A DNA stretch of 15,494 nucleotides, from positions 1 through 15,494 of the forward strand of contig CAKVNP010000009.1 of NCBI GenBank assembly GCA_934777095.1, read 5' to 3'. This DNA is from an uncultured Clostridium sp. (GTDB lineage Bacteria; Bacillota; Clostridia; Clostridiales; Clostridiaceae). Each line of letters opens with the position of its first letter. Positions within the stretch are counted from its first letter, which is position 1. A program made the translations under genes and the position numbers. Under the pieces are notes generated by a model. It saw nothing but the letters and a program-made list of their open reading frames with translations, ran no database searches and was not told where the DNA came from. Below are positions 1 to 9,399 of this stretch, in pieces.

Positions 1-1484
1 CCTTTGATGATTCTACTACTATAAAAATAGAGGTAAAAGATATAAGTGAAATTGAAATAACTGATTTTAAAATGCTTTCCAGCAAAAGTATTGTAAATGA
101 AGAATTAGTATTTTCAGTATCAGCAAATTATGAGAGTAATCGACCATTATTGTACAAGTTCTTAAAGGTAGCTAAGGATGGAAAAACATCATGTGTACAG
201 GACTTCTCATCAAAAAATATAGTAGCATTTAAGGAGGAGCAGGCCGGAGATTATAAACTTTTATGTTTAGTAAGGGATATGCTTTCAGGAAAAGAGTATG
301 ATGATAGGGCGCAGATATCTTATAAAATAAAACCTTATGATAAAGTAAAAATCAAAAAATTTATTCCAGATGTAGAATCCCCTCAGGCAGTAGGTAGCGA
401 TATTAATTTAGAAACAATGGCAGTTGGAGGCAGAGAACTTCTTTATAGATATATTATTGAAGGACCGTTGGCAGAGGATAGTGGATATATTAGAAGCAGC
501 ACATATTCATGGAAGCCAGAAGAAGCAGGGGATTATAATGTAACGCTTAAAGTTAAAGATATTTCTTATGGAGGAGACTACGAAGATATTAATAAGTGGA
601 GTTATCAAGTTAATGAAAAAGGTGATAGACCTGTGAGAATTGATAGTGTTTTATGCAGTAAAGGTAAAAAATCATTAATTAATGAACCTATTAATATTAA
701 AGTTAAATGTATCGGAGGCTCAAAAGTTTATTACTCATTTATTATATATAAAGATGGGAAAAAAGTTGATGAAATCATTGATAAGGAATGTAATTGGATA
801 AATTACGTACCAGCAGAGATAGGCGAGTATGAAATTGAAGCAAGGGTGAAAGATATTTTTTCAATTAAAGAATTTGATTCTACGCAGTCTGTTTTTATAG
901 ATGTAGTAGATTATATCCCAGCTGAAATTGATTATTTATTGTCAGATAGTAAAGAGGTATATCTAGTGAATGAACCTATTGAAGTTGAAGCGATAATGGA
1001 GAATACAAGCCAATGCCAAGCTAGGTTTGTAACTAAAATTAATGGCCAGGAGGTCGAGGATACAGGCTATGTAGATGAAAAAGTAATCAGAATAAAGCCA
1101 AGATATGCAGGAAAATATTCTTTAGATGTATATGCTAAGAATAAAAAATCTAAAAATCAATATGATTGTAAAAAGGAATTTTCAGTGTATGTTCATGATA
1201 CTGTTCCTGTAAATACCACTAAAGTTTCTATTTCTTCGGACGACATTATTATAGGAAAAGATATTACATTCGAAGTTACATCCCAAGGGGGAAAAGATGT
1301 ATGCTATGAATTTTATATTATGAAAAATAAAGATTGGGTATTGGTTCAAAAGTATAGTAAGAAAGATTATTATACATTTATCCCTTTTGTAAGTGGTAAA
1401 TATAAGCTTTTAGTACTAAGTAAAAGTTATTATAAAAAAGTAAATTATGAGGATTTTGAAATTTTTGATTTTGAAGTAAAGTAA
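1..1484 (+). CDS. Triple-tyrosine (Y_Y_Y) repeat protein, 5' end outside window
   Basis: The reading frame is open from base 3 with no stop, so the gene begins upstream of the window; the ATG at 72 is internal. About 494 residues are visible. They form five tandem units of roughly 95 residues, each ending in a [A/S/I]-G-[D/E/K]-Y motif (near 243, 525, 819, 1107 and 1392), followed by a V-K-D-like strand and a Y-[D/E]-D-like turn. The edge of a sixth unit is seen at the start. This matches the triple-tyrosine/Y_Y_Y beta-sandwich repeats found in clostridial proteins, which are thought to bind ligands or partners; the function here is unknown. No membrane segment is visible in this part, and the N-terminus, where a signal or catalytic domain could lie, is missing. 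The gene ends 31 bases before the transglycosylase, so the two are probably co-transcribed. I am fairly sure of the family and unsure of the role. Confidence 0.75.
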   Translation, partial: FDDSTTIKIEVKDISEIEITDFKMLSSKSIVNEELVFSVSANYESNRPLLYKFLKVAKDGKTSCVQDFSSKNIVAFKEEQAGDYKLLCLVRDMLSGKEYDDRAQISYKIKPYDKVKIKKFIPDVESPQAVGSDINLETMAVGGRELLYRYIIEGPLAEDSGYIRSSTYSWKPEEAGDYNVTLKVKDISYGGDYEDINKWSYQVNEKGDRPVRIDSVLCSKGKKSLINEPINIKVKCIGGSKVYYSFIIYKDGKKVDEIIDKECNWINYVPAEIGEYEIEARVKDIFSIKEFDSTQSVFIDVVDYIPAEIDYLLSDSKEVYLVNEPIEVEAIMENTSQCQARFVTKINGQEVEDTGYVDEKVIRIKPRYAGKYSLDVYAKNKKSKNQYDCKKEFSVYVHDTVPVNTTKVSISSDDIIIGKDITFEVTSQGGKDVCYEFYIMKNKDWVLVQKYSKKDYYTFIPFVSGKYKLLVLSKSYYKKVNYEDFEIFDFEVK

Positions 1485-1515
1485 TAATTTGATTTATACA
1501 AAGGAGGCGAAATAT

Positions 1516-2298
1516 ATGGAAATAACATCAGTAGAAGAATATATTAGTTATTATATGGCAACGAATATGATGAAAGAAGCTCTAGGTGATGGAACTGAGT
1601 TTGAGCTTGTATATAGTACTATACTTGAACAAGTTAAAGAACAAGCATCTTCTATAGCTGCAAAAGATAAAAGTGTGAGCAATATTATTCCATCAAATTA
1701 TGATTTAAGCTTAGATTCATTGGAAATGGTTATGGCTGGCGAAGAAAGCTCTGCTAAAGCTACTAGTCCAATTTCTTTAGACTTAAGTTCATTAAATGCG
1801 ATATTAGGAGGAGATAATGCAGTTTCCTCAATTATGGAATCTATTAATAGCAATACATCTTCAACAATAACTTCTGAATCAGATTCAGCAGACTTAGCCG
1901 AGATTTATCAGGCAGTAAATAAATATGCTGCAAAGTATAATATTGATAGTAATTTAATATTATCAATAATTAAAGCAGAGTCCAATTTTGATTCTACAGC
2001 TACTTCATCAGTAGGTGCGCAAGGATTAATGCAGGTTATGCCAAGCAATTTATCTGCTATGGGAGTTACCAACGGTTATGATATTGAAGAAAATATTAAC
2101 GCAGGTGTAAAACTTCTTAGCACATATTTAAATCAATATAATGGTAATGTTGAAATGGCTTTAATGGCATATAATGGAGGACCAGGCAATATGGAAAGAA
2201 GAGGGGTAACATCATCTTCAGACTTATATAAAATGCCTCAGGAGACTCAAAATTATGTACCTAAAGTTTTAGGATATTATAAAGAATTTTCAGCTTAA
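1516..2298 (+). CDS. Soluble lytic transglycosylase (SLT domain)
   Basis: This 260-residue protein has a C-terminal SLT/goose-lysozyme-like domain (about residues 130-258) that would cleave the MurNAc-GlcNAc bond of peptidoglycan. The motifs are clear: IIKAESNF with the likely catalytic Glu155, GAQGLMQVMP, and AYNGGPGN. The first 130 residues are Ser/Thr-rich and look flexible. The ATG at 1516 was chosen because AAGGAGG lies 8 bases upstream (1501-1507); the frame is open for nine codons further 5' but has no ribosome site there. No N-terminal hydrophobic signal is present, which is odd for a wall enzyme. Signal-less SLT proteins of similar layout exist in Firmicutes (Bacillus CwlQ/YjbJ type), so export by another route is possible. 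It lies directly behind the triple-tyrosine repeat gene, and a terminator follows. Confidence 0.9.
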   Translation: MEITSVEEYISYYMATNMMKEALGDGTEFELVYSTILEQVKEQASSIAAKDKSVSNIIPSNYDLSLDSLEMVMAGEESSAKATSPISLDLSSLNAILGGDNAVSSIMESINSNTSSTITSESDSADLAEIYQAVNKYAAKYNIDSNLILSIIKAESNFDSTATSSVGAQGLMQVMPSNLSAMGVTNGYDIEENINAGVKLLSTYLNQYNGNVEMALMAYNGGPGNMERRGVTSSSDLYKMPQETQNYVPKVLGYYKEFSA

Positions 2299-2307
2299 AA
2301 GTATTTT

Positions 2308-2337
2308 AAGGCTTCCTTGTAAAAGGGAGTCTTTTTT
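2308..2337 (+). terminator. Intrinsic terminator after the transglycosylase gene
   Basis: A 9-bp stem, AAGGCTTCC with GGGAGTCTT (two G-T pairs), closes an 8-base loop and is followed by an uninterrupted T run. It begins 9 bases after the stop codon and would end the two-gene transcript. Confidence 0.85.
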
Positions 2338-2389
2338 GCATAAAAAAATATTCTTTTATTATATATTTATTTAGATAAACACAATTTAT

Positions 2390-2417
2390 TTGGAAAATAA
2401 GTAATATATATTATATT
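2390..2417 (+). promoter_or_regulatory. Possible promoter of the PNPOx-like gene
   Basis: TTGGAA (2390-2395) and TATATT (2412-2417) are separated by 16 bases in the gap between a terminator and the next start codon. A promoter is expected here, but the region is so AT-rich that the exact boxes are uncertain. Confidence 0.35.
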
Positions 2418-2439
2418 GAAAATTTTAGGGGGGATATAA

Positions 2440-2919
2440 ATGGCCGGTAATTGTATTTTAGATGAACAGTTAACTACAGCGCAGATTAAAAATGTATTAA
2501 TGGCAGATGAATTTTGTTCACTAACTACATGTAGTGAAAATACTCCATCAATAAGTTCTTATTTTTATGGCTTCAGCTATGTAAAAGGTGAACTTAGAAT
2601 ATATCTAGATATTATCAATTCAAATATTGAGTTTACTAATATAACAGAAAATCCAAAGGTTTCGCTTTTGTTTGAAAATAGAACAATAGATAGCAATAAT
2701 CTGAATTCTATTATATATGATACTGTTATAGCTAATGGAGAGGTAAGGATAATTAAAAATTATAATGAATCAAAATGTCTTAGAAATAAAATAATGTGTA
2801 GAAATTCATTAAATAAGACCGGTGTAAAGTGCATTAGTGAAGAAAATTCTACTACAATTATTGAAGTTATTGTAAAAGAAACTACAGGAACTAGAAATAT
2901 ATTTAATTTAGCTAATTAA
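2440..2919 (+). CDS. Pyridoxamine 5'-phosphate oxidase-like flavin split-barrel protein
   Basis: This 159-residue protein has the strand pattern of the PNPOx-like FMN-binding split barrel: an N-terminal helix, then FCSLTTCSEN, FYGFSYVKGELRIYLD, a helix, NPKVSLLFEN, and IANGEVRII. Family members bind FMN, F420 or haem and carry out redox reactions or flavin-linked binding. The substrate cannot be told, and true pyridoxamine phosphate oxidase activity is not implied. The ATG at 2440 has an unusually G-rich ribosome site, a run of six Gs, at 2427-2434. The gene is flanked by terminators on both sides, so it is probably transcribed alone. The C-terminal third (from about residue 105) is less typical, with a Cys- and Asn-rich stretch. 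The family call is moderately sure. Confidence 0.65.
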   Translation: MAGNCILDEQLTTAQIKNVLMADEFCSLTTCSENTPSISSYFYGFSYVKGELRIYLDIINSNIEFTNITENPKVSLLFENRTIDSNNLNSIIYDTVIANGEVRIIKNYNESKCLRNKIMCRNSLNKTGVKCISEENSTTIIEVIVKETTGTRNIFNLAN

Positions 2920-2950
2920 AATAAGGCTGAGGATACCAGCCTTATTTTTA
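2920..2950 (+). terminator. Intrinsic terminator after the PNPOx-like gene
   Basis: A perfect 10-bp stem, AATAAGGCTG with CAGCCTTATT, has a 7-base loop and a T-rich tail, starting at the base after the stop codon. Confidence 0.9.
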
Positions 2951-2960
2951 ATTAAAAAAA

Positions 2961-2989
2961 TGGTGAATTATTAAATTTACATATATAAT
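2961..2989 (+). promoter_or_regulatory. Possible promoter of the pseudouridine synthase gene
   Basis: A perfect TATAAT (2984-2989) lies 17 bases after a weak -35-like TGGTGA (2961-2966), just downstream of a terminator and upstream of the rsuA start. The -10 box is good and the -35 box is poor. Confidence 0.35.
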
Positions 2990-3035
2990 ATTAATTAAAA
3001 TAGTTTTTAGCTAAATAAAATAGTGAGGTGTTTTT

Positions 3036-3752
3036 ATGGAAAGAATAGATAAGATATTATCTAATTTAGGATATGGGACTAGAAAAGATTTAAAGAAAAT
3101 AGTAAAAAATGGCTTAGTAGAAGTGAATGGGGAAGTAATAAAGGATAGTGGCTTAAAAGTAGATCCAGAAAAAGATAAAATAGTTATCAATGGTGAAGAA
3201 ATAGTATATAGAAAGTACATATATTTAATGATGAATAAACCAGCTGGCGTAGTATCAGCTACTTTTGATAATGTTGATGAAACAGTTATTGATTTATTAG
3301 AAGTTGAGCATCAGGTGTTTGAACCATTCCCAGTAGGCAGATTAGATAAGGATACAGTGGGACTTTTATTACTGACTAATGATGGTGAATTAAATCATAG
3401 ATTAATTTCTCCAAAGTGGAAGGTAGATAAAATCTATTTTGCTAAAATAGATAAAAAAGTAACAGAAGAGGATATAAAAAAATTCAAGAATGGCATAACT
3501 CTAGACGACGGTTATACATGTAAGGAAGCAAAATTAGAAATTCAAAGTGCTTCTGATGAAGGTTCAGAAATAATTCTTACTATTCAAGAAGGAAAATTCC
3601 ATCAAGTTAAGAGAATGTTTGAAGCTGTAGATAAAAAAGTTACTTATTTAAAGAGAATAGAATTTGGTACATTACCATTAGATGAAGATTTAGAAGAAGG
3701 CGAGTATAGAGAATTAACAGATGAAGAATTAGCTATTTTAAAGGGTTTCTAA
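3036..3752 (+). CDS. rsuA: RsuA-family rRNA pseudouridine synthase
   Basis: This 238-residue enzyme would convert a specific uridine of ribosomal RNA to pseudouridine. An S4 RNA-binding domain covers about residues 1-60 (RIDKILSNLGYGTRKDLKK, VNGEVI). The catalytic domain follows, with YLMMNKPAGVVSAT, the signature GRLDKDTVGLLLLT (nucleophile Asp104), and the C-terminal EGKFHQVKRMF motif. The layout and length match RsuA-type 16S rRNA enzymes, like Bacillus YtzG, more than RluB or RluF; the exact target uridine is inferred only from family resemblance. The signature has Val where most relatives have Glu (DTEG). The ATG at 3036 has a GTGAGGTG ribosome site (3023-3030). No terminator directly follows, so its transcript may run to the hairpin at 3897-3927. 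Confidence 0.88.
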   Translation: MERIDKILSNLGYGTRKDLKKIVKNGLVEVNGEVIKDSGLKVDPEKDKIVINGEEIVYRKYIYLMMNKPAGVVSATFDNVDETVIDLLEVEHQVFEPFPVGRLDKDTVGLLLLTNDGELNHRLISPKWKVDKIYFAKIDKKVTEEDIKKFKNGITLDDGYTCKEAKLEIQSASDEGSEIILTIQEGKFHQVKRMFEAVDKKVTYLKRIEFGTLPLDEDLEEGEYRELTDEELAILKGF

Positions 3753-3803
3753 AAATGGATAAATAATTCAATCGAGGAAATAGAGATAATAAATTAAAAT
3801 AAC

Positions 3804-3832
3804 TTGCATTTTTGTAAATGTTTCTATATAAT
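3804..3832 (+). promoter_or_regulatory. Strong sigma-A-type promoter in the rsuA-pcrA gap
   Basis: TTGCAT (3804-3809) and a perfect TATAAT (3827-3832) are separated by exactly 17 bases. Transcription should begin near 3839. The first recognisable coding start lies over 200 bases downstream, beyond a terminator, so this promoter appears to drive a short non-coding transcript or a leader. Confidence 0.6.
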
Positions 3833-3838
3833 ATTATT

Positions 3839-3927
3839 GCAAGGATAAATAAAAGGAATAAATAGCCCCCTTTTTATTTATTGCTTATTGCTGAAGCGCA
3901 ACCTGGCCCCAAGGGTTGCGTTTTTTT
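3839..3927 (+). ncRNA. Candidate small RNA or attenuated leader, about 89 nt
   Basis: The interval runs from the expected start site of the 3804-3832 promoter to the end of an intrinsic terminator. It contains no ATG and no ribosome site with a start codon. A 5' hairpin forms between ATAAATAAAA (3845-3854) and TTTTATTTAT (3872-3881), leaving a C-rich run (3866-3870) in or beside the loop. A second element, AATAAATA (3857-3864), can pair with nearly the same 3' arm (3875-3882), giving two mutually exclusive folds. A terminator hairpin follows. I do not recognise it as 6S RNA, a T-box or a known riboswitch. It may be an independent sRNA, or a leader that stops transcription before pcrA. This is inference from promoter, fold and terminator only. 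Confidence 0.4.
3897..3927 (+). terminator. Intrinsic terminator upstream of pcrA
   Basis: CGCAACC (3897-3903) pairs with GGTTGCG (3914-3920) around a 10-base loop, followed by seven Ts. It can end both the candidate small RNA and read-through from the pseudouridine synthase gene. Confidence 0.85.
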
Positions 3928-3945
3928 GCGTTTAAAAAAGAACGT

Positions 3946-3974
3946 TTGTTTGATTTGAGCTATTGTATTATAAT
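3946..3974 (+). promoter_or_regulatory. Possible upstream pcrA-ligA promoter
   Basis: A perfect TATAAT (3969-3974) lies 17 bases after TTGTTT (3946-3951), downstream of the terminator and 85 bases before the pcrA start codon. Confidence 0.4.
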
Positions 3975-4017
3975 AGACTTAATAAAAAAATACTGTCAAT
4001 AATAATAGATATGATTG

Positions 4018-4026
4018 TGCTATAAT
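4018..4026 (+). promoter_or_regulatory. Extended -10 promoter candidate for pcrA-ligA
   Basis: TGCTATAAT is a full extended -10 motif (TGnTATAAT). No good -35 lies at normal spacing, but an extended -10 can act without one. Transcription would begin near 4033, leaving a short leader with the GAGAGGAGG ribosome site at 4043-4051. Confidence 0.5.
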
Positions 4027-4058
4027 ATGAATATTAGATTTGGAGAGGAGGATGTTTT

Positions 4059-7000
4059 TTGGATTTGAAAGCATTACTTAATAAGGAGCAATATGAGGGG
4101 GCCAATACTATAGATGGACCAGTACTGATTTTAGCAGGAGCTGGTTCGGGGAAAACTAGAGTTTTAACTTATAGAATGGCGCATATGGTTCAAGATTTAA
4201 ATATTTTCCCGTATAAAATACTAGCTATTACATTTACTAATAAAGCAGCTAGGGAAATGAAGGAGAGAGTTGAAGCGATAATAGGCGAAAAAGCAAATGA
4301 TATCTGGATCTCAACTTTCCACTCAACTTGTGTAAGAATTTTAAGAAGAGAAATTGAAAAGCTAGGATACAAAAAGAGTTTCACTATATATGATTCTTCA
4401 GATCAAAAGACATTAATCAAGGAATGTATAAAATCATTACAGATAAATGATAAGGATATTAGTGAAAATGAAATTATAGGTAAAATCAGCAAAGCAAAAG
4501 ATAATATGCAGAATGCTGAAGCTTATTATAGAGAACATGAGCATAATTTTAGAGAAAAGAAAATTGCAGAAGTATATAAGCTATACCAAAAGAGATTAAA
4601 GGAAAATAATGCTCTTGATTTTGATGACCTTATCTTTAAGACTGTAGAATTATTTAAAAAGGATAAAGAAACTTTAGAATTTTACCAAAGAAAATTCCAG
4701 TACATAATGGTAGATGAGTATCAAGATACAAATGGAGTTCAATATGAACTAGTAAGAATGTTAGCTGAAAAGCATAGAAATATCTGTGTGGTAGGGGACG
4801 ATGACCAATGTCTAGTAGAAGGAACTTTAGTTGAGACAGAAGATGGAAGTGTTAAAATAGAAGCTTTAAATTCTGGCGATAAAATCAAAGCTGCAGCAGG
4901 TAATGGAGAAACAGCATCATTAGAAGTAAAGGAAATAAGCAAGAAGCAATATGCTGGTGAAATAATCAAAGTTACTACAGAAACAGGTAAAGTAATTAAA
5001 GCTACCCCTAATCATCTTACTTTTGGAAAAGTACTATTAGAAGAAGAAAAATATTATGTTTACCTGATGTATAAAGAGGGACTTGGTTACAGAGTTGGTC
5101 AGACATCTTCTATTAGAAGCAGGGATAATAGAAATGCCAGTGGTTTAGCTGTTAGATTAAATGGTGAACAGGCAGATAAGATATGGATAATAAAAGTTTG
5201 TGATAATAAAGGTGATGCATCTTATTATGAACAGTATTATTCAGTTAAATATGGAATTCCTACAATAGTATTTAATTCAAGAGGAAGAAACATAACTATA
5301 TCACAAGAGCAGATTGAAAAAATGTTTAAAGAAATAAATACTTACGATGCTGCTGAGAGGTTAATGGAAGATGAGTACTTATATAAGGAATATCCACACC
5401 ATTTAAGTAATGCAGTAGTAAGAGGCGATTCTGTAAGAAAAAGAGTTAACATAAGTTTCTTTGGTGGGAAGAAATCTATTGGCAGAGGATTATATTCTCA
5501 TAGAATAGGATTAAATTCTTCTGGAGATGAAACAAAAGATAAATTTGTTGAAGCTGGTTTCAATGTAAGAAATGGTGAGAGAAATACTTATAGAGTTGAA
5601 ACTGAAAGAGCACTGTACGATGAAGCAGAGGAATTTGCCAGAAATTTAGCTCAGGTTGAAGATTTTGAGATATTAAGAAAAGCTAAATTAACTGAAGATA
5701 AAAGCTTTATGTTTATGCCAATGGGAAGTTTAAAAGTTGGAATGGCAATAGCTGTTAATAACGAAGGCATAATTGTGGAAGAAAAAGTTATCTCTGTGGA
5801 AAAAGAGGAGTATAACGGTTTTGTATATGATTTAAATGTTGATGAGGCAAGAAATTATATTGCAGATAATGTAGTTGTTCATAACTGTATCTATCAATGG
5901 CGTGGCGCAGATATTAAGAATATCTTAGGATTTGAAAAAGATTATCCAGATGCAAAAGTTATAAAGCTTGAGCAGAACTATAGATCTAAAGGTAATATTC
6001 TAGATGCAGCAAATGTGGTAATAGTAAATAATGCAAACAGAAAGAGCAAAGCTTTAAGAACTACTCAGGAACCAGGAGCAAAAATTCAAGTTTATAGGGC
6101 TTATTCCGATGCAGATGAAGGAAGTTTTGTAGCTTCAAGAATAGTTAAAATTAAGGAAGAGCAGGGGAAGAAAAATAAAGATTTTGCAATTCTTTATAGA
6201 ACTAATGCGCAATCACGTATTTTTGAGGAAAGCTTAAGAAGAGCTGGCATAGGATATAAGATTGTTGGTGGAACTAGATTCTATGATAGAAAAGAAATTA
6301 AGGATATGCTTTCATATTTGAAGGTACTAGTAAATCCAGAAGACAGCGTAGCTTTAAGAAGAATAATCAATGTTCCTAAGAGAGGTATAGGAGATGCTAC
6401 TATAGGTAAAGTTGTAGATTTCGTAGAAAACTATGAATTAAGCCTTTGGGATGGTTTATCAGAAGTAAGGACAATTCCTACTTTAACTCCTAGAAACTGT
6501 ACTGGCATAGAAAACTTTATGCAGATGATGGAGAAGTTCATGGAAATGAGCGAAAGTATACCAGTATCGCATTTAATTGAAATGATTTTAAAAGATACAG
6601 GGTATATGGCTGAACTTGAAAATTCAAAGGATATAGAAGATAAGAGTAGAATTGAAAATTTAAAGGAACTTGTTTCTGATGCAGTTGATTTTGAGAAGAC
6701 AAGCGAAGATAAGAGTCTTTCAGCATATCTTGAAAAAGTATCATTAGTACAGGATACTGATAAGTTAGAAGATGAAGAAAACGAAAATGGTTCTGTGGTA
6801 TTAATGACTGTTCATAGTGCTAAGGGATTAGAGTTTCCAGTAGTGTTTATGGTAGGAATGGAAAATGGATTATTCCCAGGAGCAGCTTCTTTTGAAAGTG
6901 ATGCAGAAATGGAAGAGTCAAGAAGACTTTGTTATGTTGGAATAACAAGAGCTAAAGAAGTTTTATATATGACTTCTGCGGAAGTAAGAAGAGTATTTGG

Positions 7001-7394
7001 ACGTACAGTTTCATATGCTCAATCTGATTTCATAGCAGAAATTAAGCCAGAACTTAGAGAGTATGTAGTACTTGAAAATAAGAGAAGTGCAGTAGATGCA
7101 GCTAGATCAATGATGGCTGGTAGAGACCAACGAAATAATCCTCATAGTATCAGAAGTGGATATTCTTCTACTGGCGCAAGAGGATTTAATGCACCTAAAA
7201 CCGCTACTTCTTCAACAAGCAATACAGCTTCTGAAGATATAACAATCGGTAGAAAAGTAAAACATAAGGTATTTGGTGTAGGAACAGTAGTTGCTGTAGC
7301 AGAAGTGAATGGAGATAAAAAACTGACTATAGCATTTAATAGCCAAGGAATTAAAAATTTAATGCAGTCTATTGCAAAATTAGAATTATTATAA
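4059..7394 (+). CDS. pcrA: ATP-dependent DNA helicase PcrA/UvrD with intein
   Basis: This superfamily 1A 3'-5' helicase acts in repair, replication restart and displacing proteins from DNA. The precursor has 1111 residues; removing the intein (residues 251-609) leaves 752, a normal PcrA length. In order: the Q-motif region LNKEQYEGA, Walker A AGAGSGKT (26-33), motif Ia ITFTNKAAREM, Walker B VDEYQD (Asp219, Glu220), motif III split at GDDDQ/CIYQWRGAD, motif IV LEQNYRS, motif V TVHSAKGLEF, motif VI RRLCYVGITRAKE, and the C-terminal PcrA module with VKHKVFGVGTVV. The start is TTG at 4059, chosen because GAGAGGAGG ends 7 bases upstream and the protein then begins like other PcrAs. ligA follows after 18 bases, so the two form an operon. 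The helicase should be inactive until splicing restores motif III. Confidence 0.97.
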   Translation: MDLKALLNKEQYEGANTIDGPVLILAGAGSGKTRVLTYRMAHMVQDLNIFPYKILAITFTNKAAREMKERVEAIIGEKANDIWISTFHSTCVRILRREIEKLGYKKSFTIYDSSDQKTLIKECIKSLQINDKDISENEIIGKISKAKDNMQNAEAYYREHEHNFREKKIAEVYKLYQKRLKENNALDFDDLIFKTVELFKKDKETLEFYQRKFQYIMVDEYQDTNGVQYELVRMLAEKHRNICVVGDDDQCLVEGTLVETEDGSVKIEALNSGDKIKAAAGNGETASLEVKEISKKQYAGEIIKVTTETGKVIKATPNHLTFGKVLLEEEKYYVYLMYKEGLGYRVGQTSSIRSRDNRNASGLAVRLNGEQADKIWIIKVCDNKGDASYYEQYYSVKYGIPTIVFNSRGRNITISQEQIEKMFKEINTYDAAERLMEDEYLYKEYPHHLSNAVVRGDSVRKRVNISFFGGKKSIGRGLYSHRIGLNSSGDETKDKFVEAGFNVRNGERNTYRVETERALYDEAEEFARNLAQVEDFEILRKAKLTEDKSFMFMPMGSLKVGMAIAVNNEGIIVEEKVISVEKEEYNGFVYDLNVDEARNYIADNVVVHNCIYQWRGADIKNILGFEKDYPDAKVIKLEQNYRSKGNILDAANVVIVNNANRKSKALRTTQEPGAKIQVYRAYSDADEGSFVASRIVKIKEEQGKKNKDFAILYRTNAQSRIFEESLRRAGIGYKIVGGTRFYDRKEIKDMLSYLKVLVNPEDSVALRRIINVPKRGIGDATIGKVVDFVENYELSLWDGLSEVRTIPTLTPRNCTGIENFMQMMEKFMEMSESIPVSHLIEMILKDTGYMAELENSKDIEDKSRIENLKELVSDAVDFEKTSEDKSLSAYLEKVSLVQDTDKLEDEENENGSVVLMTVHSAKGLEFPVVFMVGMENGLFPGAASFESDAEMEESRRLCYVGITRAKEVLYMTSAEVRRVFGRTVSYAQSDFIAEIKPELREYVVLENKRSAVDAARSMMAGRDQRNNPHSIRSGYSSTGARGFNAPKTATSSTSNTASEDITIGRKVKHKVFGVGTVVAVAEVNGDKKLTIAFNSQGIKNLMQSIAKLELL
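4809..5885 (+). mobile_element. PcrA motif III intein with GIY-YIG-like insert (359 residues)
   Basis: This in-frame protein intron starts at Cys251 (CLVEGTLVETEDG, block A). Block B is TPNHLTF with His319. The end is VVVHN with His608-Asn609, and Cys610 is the +1 nucleophile, so all residues needed for standard class 1 splicing are present. The Hint fold covers roughly 251-325 and 555-609. Between them, about 330-400 resembles a GIY-YIG nuclease: YVYLMY (334-338), YRVGQT (344-349), Arg353 or Arg355, and Glu391 in YYEQYY as the candidate metal ligand. No LAGLIDADG or HNH motif is evident. A further module of about 150 residues follows, beginning at YPHHLS and rich in basic and Gly residues; it may bind DNA. 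Base composition resembles the host gene, suggesting long residence. The intein call is very sure; the endonuclease subtype is inferred. Confidence 0.93.
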
Positions 7395-9398
<2,004 letters not shown>

Positions 9399-9399
9399 A

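Noticed and set aside
3011..3220. 69-residue minus-strand ORF
   Set aside because: It lies antisense to the start of the pseudouridine synthase gene, has no ribosome site and reads as low-complexity Ser/Phe/Ile sequence.
3839..3927. 6S RNA, T-box or known riboswitch
   Set aside because: The transcript is too short for 6S RNA, and there is no T-box sequence or recognisable aptamer core.
3881..3959. Short TTG-initiated ORF running across the terminator upstream of pcrA
   Set aside because: There is no ribosome site, and the frame crosses a strong terminator hairpin and U tract.
4809..5885. Frameshift, gene fusion or contamination as the cause of the long PcrA
   Set aside because: Both junctions have exact intein residues and the flanking extein halves join into an intact motif III.
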